From positions 1-64,000 of the forward strand of contig NZ_VEDO01000027.1 of NCBI RefSeq assembly GCF_007677875.1: DNA of 64,000 nt. Direction: 5' to 3'. The position numbers and the translations under genes are program-made. Positions 46,932 through 56,480 of the stretch are shown in pieces (position 1 is the stretch's first letter; every line of letters starts with the position of its first letter). The notes under the pieces are model-generated. The model was given only the letters and a program-made list of their open reading frames with translations. It was not told where the DNA came from and did not search any database. Origin of the DNA: Variovorax boronicumulans. Lineage in GTDB: Bacteria; Pseudomonadota; Gammaproteobacteria; Burkholderiales; Burkholderiaceae_C.

Positions 46932-48161
46932 ATGGCCACTACGATGAAATCTGGACTGCACTTTTTGATCGCCGCGCGCGAGTGCGAGATCGGCGACCTT
47001 GAACAGCTCGCGCTCACTGGCGAGCTGGTGGGCTTGATCGGCCAGCTCGTGCATGCGCTGCAGCGCGAGCGCGGGCTGTCCAACCTGCTGCTGGGCTCGC
47101 GCGGCACCCGCTTCGTGCAGGCCCGGGAAGATCAGCTGCGCGAATGCGATGCCGCCGCCATCCAGTTGCGCCGGCATTTCGACGCGATGGACACGCAGGG
47201 CACGGCGGTGCGCAACGGCGCACGTCTGTTCGGCCGCATCGCGACGGTGCTGCAGGCGCTGGACGGACTGCCCGCGCTGCGCCGCGACATCGCCACACTG
47301 GCGATCACACCGCAGGCGGCCACGGCCGCTTTTGTCCGGCTCGTGGCCGGACTGCTGCAGGTGGTATTCGAGGCGGCCGACAGCGCCACCGATCCGCAGA
47401 TCTCCCGCGCGCTCGTCGCCTTGTTCAACGTCATGCAGGGCAAGGAGTTCGCCGGCCAGGAACGCGCCTTCGGCGGTGCCTGCTTTGCCGAAGGCCAAAT
47501 GGAGGGAGCCCGCGCCCAGCAGTGGCTGGAACTCATCGAATCGCAGGAGCGGTGCTTTCGCATCGCACTGGACTTCTCCGACATGGCGGCGCAGGCAGCC
47601 TGGCGCACGGCCGTCGACACGCGTACGCAGGCGGAACTCGAAAGGCTGCGCCGCATCGGCTGCACGCCACGCGCCGATGGCCTGCTCGACCCCGAACTGG
47701 CCCAGGGCTGGTACGACTGCTGCACCCAGCGCATCGACGCCATGCGCGGCGTCGAGGAACTGCTGGCTGCGCAGCTGTTGCATCTGTGCGCCTCGCGCAT
47801 CGCCAAAGCACGCGACGAACTGCGCAACCACGAGGCCATCCGCGATGCGCTGGTGCGTGCGGCAGCGGGCGCCGAGCCGGGCGAGCCGACCCCTGGCTAC
47901 GGCCCGCACCTGGAACGCTCCATCCTCGATCTTGTGCAGGACCAGGGGCGCCGGCTGCAGCAAATGACCGACGAACTGGACACGGTGCGCGCCTCGCTCA
48001 ACGAGCGCAAGATCATCGAACGCGCCAAGGGCCTCCTGATGGCCACGCGCAAGCTCAGCGAGGCCGACGCCCACAAGATGCTGCGCCAGACCGCGATGAA
48101 CCAGAACCGCAAGCTGCTGGACGTGGCGCAGTCGGTGCTCGCGCTCTCCGACTATCTATGA
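46932..48161 (+). CDS. nasR: Nitrate-responsive antiterminator, NIT + ANTAR domains
   Basis: 409 residues. An N-terminal NIT sensor domain (about 30-280, containing [20 protein letters not shown]) binds nitrate or nitrite; the C-terminal ANTAR RNA-binding domain (about 350-405: [20 protein letters not shown], with the ALSDYL end) binds hairpins in the leader of the nas operon. NasR proteins in Klebsiella do exactly this for nasF. The target leader lies 190 bases downstream (two hexaloop hairpins and a terminator). The gene is co-directional with the nas operon but separated by the leader. Confidence 0.93.
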   Translation: MATTMKSGLHFLIAARECEIGDLEQLALTGELVGLIGQLVHALQRERGLSNLLLGSRGTRFVQAREDQLRECDAAAIQLRRHFDAMDTQGTAVRNGARLFGRIATVLQALDGLPALRRDIATLAITPQAATAAFVRLVAGLLQVVFEAADSATDPQISRALVALFNVMQGKEFAGQERAFGGACFAEGQMEGARAQQWLELIESQERCFRIALDFSDMAAQAAWRTAVDTRTQAELERLRRIGCTPRADGLLDPELAQGWYDCCTQRIDAMRGVEELLAAQLLHLCASRIAKARDELRNHEAIRDALVRAAAGAEPGEPTPGYGPHLERSILDLVQDQGRRLQQMTDELDTVRASLNERKIIERAKGLLMATRKLSEADAHKMLRQTAMNQNRKLLDVAQSVLALSDYL

Positions 48162-48177
48162 GGGCTGGCTGCTGCGC

Positions 48178-48194
48178 TGCACAAGTTTTGTGCC
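48178..48194. promoter_or_regulatory. NtrC-type binding site upstream of the nas operon
   Basis: TGCACAAGTTTTGTGCC contains a perfect GCACAA-GTT-TTGTGC dyad and matches the NtrC pattern TGCAC-N7-GTGC. A second half TGCACCA lies at 48208-48214. Both are about 120-160 bases upstream of the sigma-54 promoter start, a normal enhancer distance. Binding is inferred. Confidence 0.6.
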
Positions 48195-48311
48195 GCCGAT
48201 CGACCCGTGCACCACGATCGCGCGCGATCTCCCGGCTGAACGGCGCGCGCGCGCAGCGCCAAGTCCTTGATTCACAACAGCCGCTCCCGCTTGCGGCGCA
48301 TCAACGCAAGG

Positions 48312-48328
48312 TTGGCACGCGAACTGCA
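48312..48328 (+). promoter_or_regulatory. Sigma-54 promoter of the nas operon
   Basis: TTGGCAC-GCGAA-CTGCA has the -24 GG (48314-48315) and -12 GC (48326-48327) separated by exactly 10 bases, and differs from TGGCAC-N5-TTGCA at one position. Transcription would begin near 48339, just before the first ANTAR hairpin. Confidence 0.7.
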
Positions 48329-48347
48329 TAGGCTCAGACACGGTCCC

Positions 48348-48401
48348 GGCCAAAGGCGGCCAGGATCTCAGGCTCACCAGCCAACTGGACAACGGCGTCC
48401 A
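48348..48401 (+). promoter_or_regulatory. ANTAR two-hairpin leader RNA (NasR target)
   Basis: Hairpin P1: GGCC 48348-48351, hexaloop AAAGGC, GGCC 48358-48361. Hairpin P2: TGGAC 48386-48390, hexaloop AACGGC, GTCCA 48397-48401. Both hexaloops have A at position 1 and G at position 4, the defining ANTAR RNA pattern. P2 uses bases that form the 5' arm of the following terminator, so NasR binding to P1+P2 would block termination. Confidence 0.85.
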
Positions 48402-48450
48402 TTTCTCTGCACCGTGCATCCGCGGTCGAGAAATGGGCGCCGTTTTTTTT
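48391..48450 (+). terminator. Intrinsic terminator in the nas leader, antagonised by P2
   Basis: Arms 48391-48407 and 48428-48444 pair over 17 bp with one U-G wobble (AACGGCGTCCATTTCTC against its complement), loop about 20 bases, followed by a T-run to 48450. It ends 27 bases before the nrtA-type ATG. The 5' arm overlaps P2 at 48391-48401, so the two structures exclude each other. Confidence 0.85.
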
Positions 48451-48477
48451 CCGCTTCCTTTTCCTGCAGGAGCTGAC

Positions 48478-49734
48478 ATGACCCCACCCGCCTTCTCCCG
48501 CCCGGCGCCGGCACGGCGCGACTTCATCCGCAAAGCCGGCGCCGTGGCGACCACCGCTCTGCTGGGCGACCTCGTCGCGCGCGGGGCCTGGGCCGCGGGC
48601 TCGGACGCACCCGAGAAGAAGGAAGTGAAGATCGGCTTCATCCCGCTGACCGACTGCGCCAGCGTGGTCATGGCATCCGTGCTGGGCATCGACCAGAAGT
48701 ACGGCGTGAAGATCATTCCGAGCAAGGAGGCCAGTTGGCCTGGCGTACGCGACAAGCTGGTCAACGGCGAGCTCGACATGGCCCATGTGCTGTGGGGCCT
48801 GGTGTACGGCGTGCACCTGGGCGTCTCGGGCCCCAAGAAGGACATGGCCGTGCTCATGAACCTGAACCACAACGGCCAGGCCATCACGCTGTCCAAGAAG
48901 CTGGCCGACAAGGGCGCAGTGGACGCCGGTTCACTGGCGCAGTTGATGGCCAAGGACAAGCGCGAATACACCTTCGCCCAGACCTTCCCGACCGGCACGC
49001 ACGCGATGTGGCTGTACTACTGGCTGGCCTCGGCGGGCATCAACCCGATGAAGGACAGCAAGATCACCACGGTTCCGCCGCCCCAGATGGTGGCCAACAT
49101 GCGCATCGGCAACATGGACGGCTATTGCGTGGGCGAGCCCTGGGGCCACCGCGCCGTGGCCGACGGCATCGGCATCACCGCCGTGACCACGCAGGACATC
49201 TGGAAGGACCACCCCGAGAAGGCACTGGGCACGACGGCCGAGTTCGCGCAGAAGAACCCGAACACCTGCCGCGCCGTGGTCGCCGCCATCCTGGAAGCCA
49301 GCATGTGGATCGACGCCAGCCTGTCCAACAAGATGAAGATGGCCGAGACCGTGGCCGACAAGGCCTACGTCAACACCAGCGTGGACGTGATCAACCAGCG
49401 CATCCTGGGCCGCTACCAGAACGGCCTGGGCAAGACCTGGGATGACCCGAACTACATGAAGTTCTACAACGACGGCATGGTGGGCATGCCCTACCTCTCG
49501 GACGGCATGTGGTTCCTGACCCAGCACAAGCGCTGGGGCCTGCTCAAGGAGCACCCGGACTACCTGGCCGTGGCCCGGCAGATCAACAAGATCGACCTGT
49601 ACAAGCAGGCCGCCACGGCCGCCCGGGCCAGCATTCCCAAGGACGTGATGCGCACCAGCCGCCTGCTGGATGGCGTGGTCTGGGACGGCAAGGATCCGGC
49701 CAAGTACGCCGACGGTTTCAAGGTCAAGGCCTGA
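48478..49734 (+). CDS. nrtA: Nitrate/nitrite ABC transporter substrate-binding protein
   Basis: 418 residues. Tat-type signal with twin Arg in ARRDFIRKAG, then the NrtA/NasF fold: KIGFIPLTDCASVVMASVLG, VLWGLVYGVHLG, GTHAMWLYYWLASAGINP and GNMDGYCVGEPWGHRAVADG. It captures nitrate in the periplasm. ATG at 48478 follows GCAGGAG. First gene of the nas operon, placed directly after the terminator, so its expression depends on NasR antitermination. Confidence 0.93.
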   Translation: MTPPAFSRPAPARRDFIRKAGAVATTALLGDLVARGAWAAGSDAPEKKEVKIGFIPLTDCASVVMASVLGIDQKYGVKIIPSKEASWPGVRDKLVNGELDMAHVLWGLVYGVHLGVSGPKKDMAVLMNLNHNGQAITLSKKLADKGAVDAGSLAQLMAKDKREYTFAQTFPTGTHAMWLYYWLASAGINPMKDSKITTVPPPQMVANMRIGNMDGYCVGEPWGHRAVADGIGITAVTTQDIWKDHPEKALGTTAEFAQKNPNTCRAVVAAILEASMWIDASLSNKMKMAETVADKAYVNTSVDVINQRILGRYQNGLGKTWDDPNYMKFYNDGMVGMPYLSDGMWFLTQHKRWGLLKEHPDYLAVARQINKIDLYKQAATAARASIPKDVMRTSRLLDGVVWDGKDPAKYADGFKVKA

Positions 49735-49755
49735 GCGCCGCAGAAGGAGCACTCC

Positions 49756-50679
49756 ATGGTTTCCGCTGTCTTCCATGCCCCGCTCGAGGCCGCGCCGTCC
49801 GAGATCCCTGTGCGCGACCTCAAGATCGTGCCCAAGGCCGCTGCCAACGACGTGGCCCGCACGGCGCCGCTCACCGCCGTGCGCAAGCCGCCGTTCGACT
49901 GGCGCGGCCTGTGGCTGCGCGTGCTGCCGCCGCTGGCCGGCCTGGGCCTGCTGGTCGTGCTCTGGGAGATCGTGTCGGTCGCCACCGCCGGCAGCATCCC
50001 GACGCCGCGCGACACCTGGGCCCAGGCCGTCGAGGTGTTCAGCAACCCCTTCTACCGCAACGGCCCGAACGACCAGGGCGTGGGCTGGAACGTGCTGTCC
50101 TCGCTGCAGCGGGTGGCGCTGGGCTTCGGTCTGGCGGCTTTGGTCGGCATCCCGGCGGGCTTTGCGATCGGGCGCTTCACCTTCCTGTCGCGCATGTTCA
50201 ACCCGCTCATCAGCCTGCTGCGCCCGGTGTCGCCGCTGGCCTGGCTGCCGATCGGCCTGCTGGTGTTCAAGGGCGCGAACCCGGCTGCCATCTGGACCAT
50301 CTTCATCTGCTCGATCTGGCCCATGGTCATCAACACCGCCGTGGGTGTGCAGCGCGTGCCGCAGGACTACATGAACGTGGCCCGCGTACTGAACCTGTCG
50401 GAATGGAAGATCGTCACGAAGATCCTGTTTCCTGCCGTGCTGCCCTACATGCTGACCGGCGTGCGCCTGGCGGTGGGTACGGCCTGGCTCGTGATCGTGG
50501 CGGCCGAGATGCTGACCGGCGGCGTGGGCATCGGCTTCTGGGTCTGGGACGAGTGGAACAACCTCAACGTCAAAAACATCATCATCGCCATCTTCGTGAT
50601 CGGCATCGTCGGCCTGCTGCTGGAGGCCGCGCTCGTCAAGCTGGCATCGGCATTCACGTTCGAAGAGGTGAAGTCATGA
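49756..50679 (+). CDS. nrtB: Nitrate ABC transporter permease
   Basis: 307 residues. A long cytoplasmic N-terminus of about 55 residues precedes six membrane segments; the EAA-type loop is MNVARVLNLSEWKIVTKILF. PLAWLPIGLLVFKGANPAAI and GTAWLVIVAAEMLTGG are NrtB signatures. It forms the homodimeric channel with NrtD. Its stop overlaps the nrtD start by four bases. Confidence 0.93.
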   Translation: MVSAVFHAPLEAAPSEIPVRDLKIVPKAAANDVARTAPLTAVRKPPFDWRGLWLRVLPPLAGLGLLVVLWEIVSVATAGSIPTPRDTWAQAVEVFSNPFYRNGPNDQGVGWNVLSSLQRVALGFGLAALVGIPAGFAIGRFTFLSRMFNPLISLLRPVSPLAWLPIGLLVFKGANPAAIWTIFICSIWPMVINTAVGVQRVPQDYMNVARVLNLSEWKIVTKILFPAVLPYMLTGVRLAVGTAWLVIVAAEMLTGGVGIGFWVWDEWNNLNVKNIIIAIFVIGIVGLLLEAALVKLASAFTFEEVKS

Positions 50680-51479
50680 GCGATCGGAAGTACATCGAGA
50701 TCCAGGGCGTCGAGCAGGCCTTCACCACACCGCGTGGCCGCTTCGTCGCATTGCAGGGCGTCGACCTCACGGTGGCCAAGGGCGAGTTCGTCGCTCTGAT
50801 CGGCCACTCGGGCTGCGGCAAGTCCACGCTGCTGAACCTGATCGCCGGGCTCACGCGGCCGACCCAGGGCACGCTGCTGTGCGCCAACAAGGAGATTGCC
50901 GGGCCCGGCCCCGAGCGCGCTGTGGTGTTCCAGAACCACTCGCTGCTGCCCTGGCTGACCTGCTTCGAAAACATCCACCTGGGCGTGGAGCGCGTGTTCG
51001 GCGCCAAGGAGAGCAAGGTGCAGCTCAAGGAGCGCACCGAGGCCGCACTGGCCCTGGTCGGCCTCACCGCCGCCACGCACAAGCGCCCGGGCGAGATTTC
51101 CGGCGGCATGAAGCAGCGGGTGGGCATCGCCCGCGCGCTGGCCATGGAGCCCAAGGTGCTGCTCATGGACGAGCCCTTCGGTGCCCTGGATGCGTTGACG
51201 CGCGCCAAGCTGCAGGACGAGTTGCTGGCCATCGTGCAGAAGACGCAGAGCACGGTGGTGATGGTCACCCACGACGTGGACGAAGCCGTGCTGCTCTCCG
51301 ACAAGATCGTGATGCTCACCAACGGCCCGGCCGCGACCATCGGCGAAGTGTTGTCAGTGGACTTGCCCCGTCCGCGCCAGCGCGTGGAACTGGCCGAGGA
51401 CCGCGACTACGTCATGTACCGCAAGGCGGTGATCGACTTCCTCTACACCCGCCAGGGCCACGTGGAGAAGGCCGCCTGA
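50676..51479 (+). CDS. nrtD: Nitrate ABC transporter ATP-binding protein
   Basis: 267 residues. Walker A GHSGCGKST, Q-loop FQNHSLLPWL, signature ISGGMKQRVGIARAL, Walker B VLLMDEPFGALDA and the H-loop VTHDVDEAVLLS. C-terminal residues (LAEDRDYVMYRKAVIDFLYT) are typical of NrtD/NasD rather than the NrtC fusion. ATG 50676 overlaps nrtB by ATGA. It powers nitrate uptake. Confidence 0.94.
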   Translation: MSDRKYIEIQGVEQAFTTPRGRFVALQGVDLTVAKGEFVALIGHSGCGKSTLLNLIAGLTRPTQGTLLCANKEIAGPGPERAVVFQNHSLLPWLTCFENIHLGVERVFGAKESKVQLKERTEAALALVGLTAATHKRPGEISGGMKQRVGIARALAMEPKVLLMDEPFGALDALTRAKLQDELLAIVQKTQSTVVMVTHDVDEAVLLSDKIVMLTNGPAATIGEVLSVDLPRPRQRVELAEDRDYVMYRKAVIDFLYTRQGHVEKAA

Positions 51480-51502
51480 GCGGCGCGGCGGGGGGCGAAC
51501 CG

Positions 51503-52723
51503 GTGAAGAAGATGAAACTCGTGGTGGTCGGCAACGGCATGGCGGGCGTGCGCACGCTGGAGGAGCTGCTCAAGATCGCCCCCGACCTGTACGAGATCAC
51601 GGTTTTCGGTGCCGAGCCGCACCCCAACTACAACCGCATCATGCTGTCGCCCGTGCTGGCCGGGGAGCAGACGCTCGAAGAAATCGTGCTGAACCCCTGG
51701 GAGTGGTACAGCGCCAACGGCATCACGTTGCATGCGGGCAAGAAGGTGGTGGCGGTCGATCGCCGGCGCCGCACCGTGCGTGCCGAGGACGGAACTGAGG
51801 CGCCCTACGACCGGCTGCTGCTGGCCACAGGCTCCAACCCCGTCATGCTGCCGCTGCCGGGCAAGGATCTGGAGGGCGTGATCGCCTACCGCGACATCGC
51901 CGACACCCAGGCCATGATCGAGGCGGCCCGCACGCACCGGCATGCGGTGGTGATCGGCGGCGGCCTGCTGGGCCTGGAAGCAGCCAACGGCCTGGCGCTG
52001 CGTGGCATGCAGGTCAGCGTGCTGCACCACGGCGGATGGCTCATGGAGCGCCAGCTCGACCGCGTTGCTGGCGAGTTGCTGTGCAGCGCGCTGGAGCAGC
52101 GCGGCCTGCAGTTCCTGCTCCACGCCCACACGGCTGCACTGCTCGGCAACGAAGCCGGCCGTGCGCGCGCGGTGCGCTTGCAGGACGGCCGCGAAGTGCC
52201 GGCCGATCTGGTCGTTATGGCCGTGGGCATCCGTCCAAACGTCGCGCTCGCGCAGCAGATGCGGCTGCACTGCGAGCGCGCCATCGTCGTGCACGACACC
52301 ATGCAGACCGTGACCGATGCGCGCATCTATGCAGTGGGCGAGTGCGCGCAGCACCGGGGCATCGCCTATGGCCTCGTCGCGCCACTGTTCGAGCAGGGCA
52401 AGGTGGCGGCCAACCACTTGGCCCACCATGGCATCGGCCGCTACCAGGGCTCGCTGACCTCGACCAAGCTCAAGGTCACGGGCATCGACCTGTTCTCGGC
52501 TGGCAGCTTCCAGGGCGGCGCGGGCACGGAGGAGATCGTCCTGAGCGATGCGCTGGGTGGCGTCTACAAGAAGCTCGTGATCCAGGGTGACAAGCTGGTT
52601 GGCGCCTGCCTGTACGGTGACACGGTGGACGGCAACTGGTACCTGCAGCTGCTCCGCGAAGGCCGCAGCGTACGCGCCATCCGCGACCAGCTCATGTTCG
52701 GCGAATCTGCCGCAACGCCATGA
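51503..52723 (+). CDS. nasC: FAD-dependent electron-transfer subunit of assimilatory nitrate reductase (NasC-type)
   Basis: 406 residues with two Rossmann domains: FAD site LVVVGNGMAGVRTLEELLK, NAD site AVVIGGGLLGLEAANGLALR, and the FAD-closing VTDARIYAVGECAQHR. It matches the N-terminal half of NirB but lacks the Fe-S/siroheme half, so it resembles Klebsiella NasC, which hands electrons from NADH to NasA. GTG at 51503 has a G-rich site seven bases upstream; ATG 51512 is an alternative. Its stop overlaps nasA (ATGA). Confidence 0.88.
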   Translation: MKKMKLVVVGNGMAGVRTLEELLKIAPDLYEITVFGAEPHPNYNRIMLSPVLAGEQTLEEIVLNPWEWYSANGITLHAGKKVVAVDRRRRTVRAEDGTEAPYDRLLLATGSNPVMLPLPGKDLEGVIAYRDIADTQAMIEAARTHRHAVVIGGGLLGLEAANGLALRGMQVSVLHHGGWLMERQLDRVAGELLCSALEQRGLQFLLHAHTAALLGNEAGRARAVRLQDGREVPADLVVMAVGIRPNVALAQQMRLHCERAIVVHDTMQTVTDARIYAVGECAQHRGIAYGLVAPLFEQGKVAANHLAHHGIGRYQGSLTSTKLKVTGIDLFSAGSFQGGAGTEEIVLSDALGGVYKKLVIQGDKLVGACLYGDTVDGNWYLQLLREGRSVRAIRDQLMFGESAATP

Positions 52724-55497
52724 CGACCGAGACGCGCTCCACCTGCCCTTACTGCGGCGTCGGCTGCGGTGTGGTCATCGCGTCCCGGGATGGCCAGATC
52801 ACGGGCGTACGCGGGGATCCCGAACACCCCGCCAACTTCGGCCGCCTGTGCACCAAAGGCTCGACCCTGCACCTGACGGCAACGCCCGAGGTCACGCGCC
52901 AGACCCGTCTGCTGCAGCCCATGCAGCGCGCCGCACGCGGCGCAGCCCCGCAGCCCATTGGTTGGGATGCGGCCCTCGACAGCGCGGCGGCGCGCTTTGC
53001 CAGCGTGATCACTGCGCACGGACCGGATGCCGTCGGCTTCTACCTCTCGGGCCAGTTGCTGACCGAGGACTACTACGTCTTCAACAAGCTCGCCAAGGGC
53101 CTCATCGGCACCAACAACCTGGACACCAACTCGCGTCTGTGCATGAGCAGTGCCGTGGCCGGCTACAAGCAGACACTGGGCGCGGACGCGCCGCCGGCCT
53201 GCTACGACGACCTGCAGCACACCGATTGCCTGTTCATCGTGGGCAGCAACACGGCCTGGGCCCACCCCATCCTGTTCCGACGCATCGAGGACGCCAAGCG
53301 CGCCAACCCGGCCCTGCGGATCGTGGTGGTGGACCCCCGCCGCACCGACACCTGCGAGATCGCCGACCTGCACCTGGCCCTGGAGCCCGGCACCGACGTG
53401 ATGCTGTTCCACGGCATGCTGCACCTGATGCTGCGTGAAGGCTGGACGCAGCCTGCCTACATCGCGGCCCACACCAGTGGCTTCGACGCACTCTCAGCCC
53501 TGGTGCGCAAGTGCACGCCCGAGCGCGTGGCCGCGGTGTGCGGCATCGCCCAGGACGCGCTGCTGCAGGCCACGCGCCTGTTCGCCACCTCGCCGGCCAC
53601 GCTGAGCCTGTACTGCATGGGCGTGAACCAGTCGTCCAGCGGCACGGCCAAAAACGCTGCGCTCATCAACCTGCATCTGGCCACGGCGCAGATCGGCCGC
53701 CCCGGCGCGGGCCCGTTCTCGCTGACGGGCCAGCCCAATGCCATGGGCGGGCGCGAGGTGGGCGGGCTGTCCAACCTGTTGCCGGCGCACCGGGACCTGG
53801 CCAATGCCGCGCACCGCGCCGAGGTGGCGGCGTTCTGGGGCGTGGAGCAGATCCCGGCCCAGCCGGGAAAGAGCGCCATCGAGATGTTCCAGGCCGCGGC
53901 CGACGGCGAGATCCGCGCGCTGTGGATCGCCTGCACGAACCCGGCCCAGTCCATGCCCGACCAGGCCACCGTGCGCCGCGCGCTGCAGCGCGCGCAGTTC
54001 GTCGTGGTGCAAGAGGCGTTCGCCAGCACCGCCACCTGCACCTTCGCCGACCTGCTGCTGCCGGCCACCACCTGGGGCGAGAAGGACGGCACGGTGACCA
54101 ACAGCGAGCGGCGCATCTCGCGCGTGCGCGCGGCCGTGCCGCCGTCCGGCATGGCGCGGCACGACTGGCGCATCGCGGCCGACTTCGCGTGCCGGCTCGC
54201 CGAGCGGCTCGGGCGCGGCGCTGGGCTGTTCCCCTACGAGACACCCGAAGCGGTCTGGAACGAGCACCGCGAAACCACGCGCGGCCGCGACCTGGACATC
54301 ACCGGCATGGACTACGCCATGCTGGAGGCCTCGCCGCAGCAGTGGCCCTTGCCGGCGGGTGCCACGCAGGGCAAGGCGCGCTTGTACGAGGACGGGCGCT
54401 TCGCCACGGCGGATGGCCGGGCGCGCTTCGTCGCCACGCCCTACCAGGCCGTGGCCGAGCCGCGCGGCGATCACTATCCCTTCTCACTGAACACCGGCCG
54501 CCTGCGCGACCAATGGCACGGCATGAGCCGCACGGGCACGCTGGGTCGGCTGTTCGGGCATGTGCCCGGACCCATGGTGCAGATGCACGCGCAGGACATG
54601 GCGCGCCACCGGCTGGCCGACGGCGACCTGGTCCAAGTGAGCTCGCGGCGCGGCAGCATCGTGGTGCCCGTGGTGGCCAGTGCCGAGCTGGGTCCCTCGC
54701 AGGCCTTCATGGCCATGCACTGGGGCCCGGAGTACCTGGGCGGGCGCAACAGCGCGGGCACGGCACTGGCCGGCGTGAACGCCCTGACCTCGCCGCAGCA
54801 CTGCCCCGTCTCCAAACAGCCCGAACTCAAGCACACGGCAGTCAAGATCCTCAAGGCCGAGCTGCCGTGGTCGCTTCTGGCCATGGCCTGGCTGCCGGAC
54901 GGCGAAGCGCTGCACGCGCGCGCGCAGTTGCGTGCGCTGGCCGACGCCCTGGCCTTCGTGAGCTGCGTGCCATTCGGCGCCACGGGCAACGGCACGGGGC
55001 ACACCGGCGTGCTGCTGCGCGCTGCTGACCACGCGGCGCCCGACAGCGACCTGCTGGCGCAGATCGAACAAGTGCTGGGCCTGTCGGGTCTGGACACGCT
55101 GCGCTATGCCGACCCGCGGCGTGGCCAGCGCCGGGCCGTGCGGCTGCAGCGCGATGGCGCAGCCGCCCATGTGGTCGGCGTGCTGCTGGCCGGCGACACG
55201 CGCGCCGAGGCCTGGCTCCGCGCTTTGCTGCAAGACCGGTTGCCGGCGCAGGATTTCGGCCGCCAGTTGCTGTCGTTCCAGGCCAAGGCACCGGCCGGTG
55301 TCCAGTCGCGCGGCAAGATCGTGTGCAGTTGCTTCGGCGTCAGCGAGTCGGCCATCCGCGACAGACTCGGGCAATGCAGAGGCAGCGGCGAGCAGCGCCT
55401 GGCCGCGCTGCAGGGCGCGCTGCAATGCGGTACCAATTGCGGCTCGTGCGTGCCCGAGCTCAAGCGCATGGTGCGCGCCACCGCAGCGCTCGCATGA
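52720..55497 (+). CDS. nasA: Assimilatory nitrate reductase catalytic subunit
   Basis: 925-residue molybdopterin enzyme reducing nitrate to nitrite in the cytoplasm. N-terminal [4Fe-4S] Cys pattern CPYCGVGC (residues 9-16) with the fourth in RLCTKG; NSRLCMSSAVAGYKQTLGAD and GVNQSSSGTAKNAALINLHL for the cofactor; ATTWGEKDGTVTNSERRISR late. The C-terminus carries a BFD-type [2Fe-2S] domain (CSCFGVS, then CGTNCGSC), as in NasA proteins that take electrons from a flavoprotein. It overlaps nasC. Confidence 0.94.
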   Translation: MTTETRSTCPYCGVGCGVVIASRDGQITGVRGDPEHPANFGRLCTKGSTLHLTATPEVTRQTRLLQPMQRAARGAAPQPIGWDAALDSAAARFASVITAHGPDAVGFYLSGQLLTEDYYVFNKLAKGLIGTNNLDTNSRLCMSSAVAGYKQTLGADAPPACYDDLQHTDCLFIVGSNTAWAHPILFRRIEDAKRANPALRIVVVDPRRTDTCEIADLHLALEPGTDVMLFHGMLHLMLREGWTQPAYIAAHTSGFDALSALVRKCTPERVAAVCGIAQDALLQATRLFATSPATLSLYCMGVNQSSSGTAKNAALINLHLATAQIGRPGAGPFSLTGQPNAMGGREVGGLSNLLPAHRDLANAAHRAEVAAFWGVEQIPAQPGKSAIEMFQAAADGEIRALWIACTNPAQSMPDQATVRRALQRAQFVVVQEAFASTATCTFADLLLPATTWGEKDGTVTNSERRISRVRAAVPPSGMARHDWRIAADFACRLAERLGRGAGLFPYETPEAVWNEHRETTRGRDLDITGMDYAMLEASPQQWPLPAGATQGKARLYEDGRFATADGRARFVATPYQAVAEPRGDHYPFSLNTGRLRDQWHGMSRTGTLGRLFGHVPGPMVQMHAQDMARHRLADGDLVQVSSRRGSIVVPVVASAELGPSQAFMAMHWGPEYLGGRNSAGTALAGVNALTSPQHCPVSKQPELKHTAVKILKAELPWSLLAMAWLPDGEALHARAQLRALADALAFVSCVPFGATGNGTGHTGVLLRAADHAAPDSDLLAQIEQVLGLSGLDTLRYADPRRGQRRAVRLQRDGAAAHVVGVLLAGDTRAEAWLRALLQDRLPAQDFGRQLLSFQAKAPAGVQSRGKIVCSCFGVSESAIRDRLGQCRGSGEQRLAALQGALQCGTNCGSCVPELKRMVRATAALA

Positions 55498-55571
55498 ATG
55501 CCCCGCCACGCGCCGAAGGCATAAGCCGACTCACGATCCGGCATAAGCCCTGCGGGACAATCGCCCCACCC

Positions 55572-56480
55572 ATGGGAAGCATTGCGCACTACATCAAGGA
55601 AATCGGCCGCGGCGCACGCGGCGCCAAGCCGCTCGCGCGCGAGCAGGCGGCCGATCTGTTCGGACAGATCCTGGACGGCACGGTCACCGACCTGGAGATC
55701 GGCGCCTTCTGCCTGGCCATGCGCGTCAAAGGGGAAACCACGCCCGAGATGGCGGGTTTCCTGGACGCCACGCATGCCCGCATCGCCAGGCTGCCGGCAA
55801 GCCAGCGCCCGGTGATCGTGCTGCCCAGCTACAACGGAGCGCGCAAGCTGCCGGTGCTGACGCCGCTGCTGGCCCTGCTGCTCGCGCGCGAAGGCCTGCC
55901 GGTGCTGGTGCACGGTAGCGCCACAGAGTCCAGCCGCGTGCTGGCCAGCGAGGTGCTGGGCATGCTCGGCCAACCGGCCTGGACCGGCATCCGCCGCATC
56001 GGCGAGGGCGAAGTGGCGGTTATCGGCACCGAATTGCTGCATGCCGGACTCAAGCGCCTGCTCGACGTGCGTCGCGTGGTCGGCCTGCGCAACGCCGGGC
56101 ACAGCGTGGTCAAGCTCATGCAGCCCGTCGATGGCCCGGCGGTGGTGGTGGGCAGCTACACCCATCCGGCGTTCGCCACGGTCATGACGGAGTTGTTCGA
56201 ACTGCTGGGCATGACCGCACTGCTCTCGCGCGGCCTGGAAGGCGAGGTCGTCAGCGACCCGCGCCGCACGCCGCAGCTTGACGGCTTCGTGCGCGGCCGC
56301 CCGATCACCTTGCAAGCGCAGCAGCCGGGCACGCAGGCCGAGGTGCCCGGGCTGCCAGGGTCGATCGCCGCCGCCGACACCGCCGCGTACACATGCAGCG
56401 TACTGGCTGGCCACCTTCCGGTGCCGCCGGCCATCGCCGCCCAGGTCGACCACATTCTTCAATTGACGTCCCGCGCATGA
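55572..56480 (+). CDS. ybiB: TrpD2/YbiB-family protein (anthranilate phosphoribosyltransferase-like)
   Basis: About 302 residues with the nucleoside-phosphorylase-like fold: YIKEIGRGARGAKPLAREQA, FGQILDGTVTDLEIGAFCLA, LPSYNGARKLPVLTPLLALL, and VLVHGSATESSRVL. YbiB in E. coli binds nucleic acid and is not a tryptophan enzyme. Start: ATG 55572 gives the family N-terminus; an in-frame ATG at 55494 overlapping the nasA stop would add 26 residues. Odd between nasA and cobA; the coupling to nitrate genes is unexplained. Confidence 0.85.
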   Translation: MGSIAHYIKEIGRGARGAKPLAREQAADLFGQILDGTVTDLEIGAFCLAMRVKGETTPEMAGFLDATHARIARLPASQRPVIVLPSYNGARKLPVLTPLLALLLAREGLPVLVHGSATESSRVLASEVLGMLGQPAWTGIRRIGEGEVAVIGTELLHAGLKRLLDVRRVVGLRNAGHSVVKLMQPVDGPAVVVGSYTHPAFATVMTELFELLGMTALLSRGLEGEVVSDPRRTPQLDGFVRGRPITLQAQQPGTQAEVPGLPGSIAAADTAAYTCSVLAGHLPVPPAIAAQVDHILQLTSRA

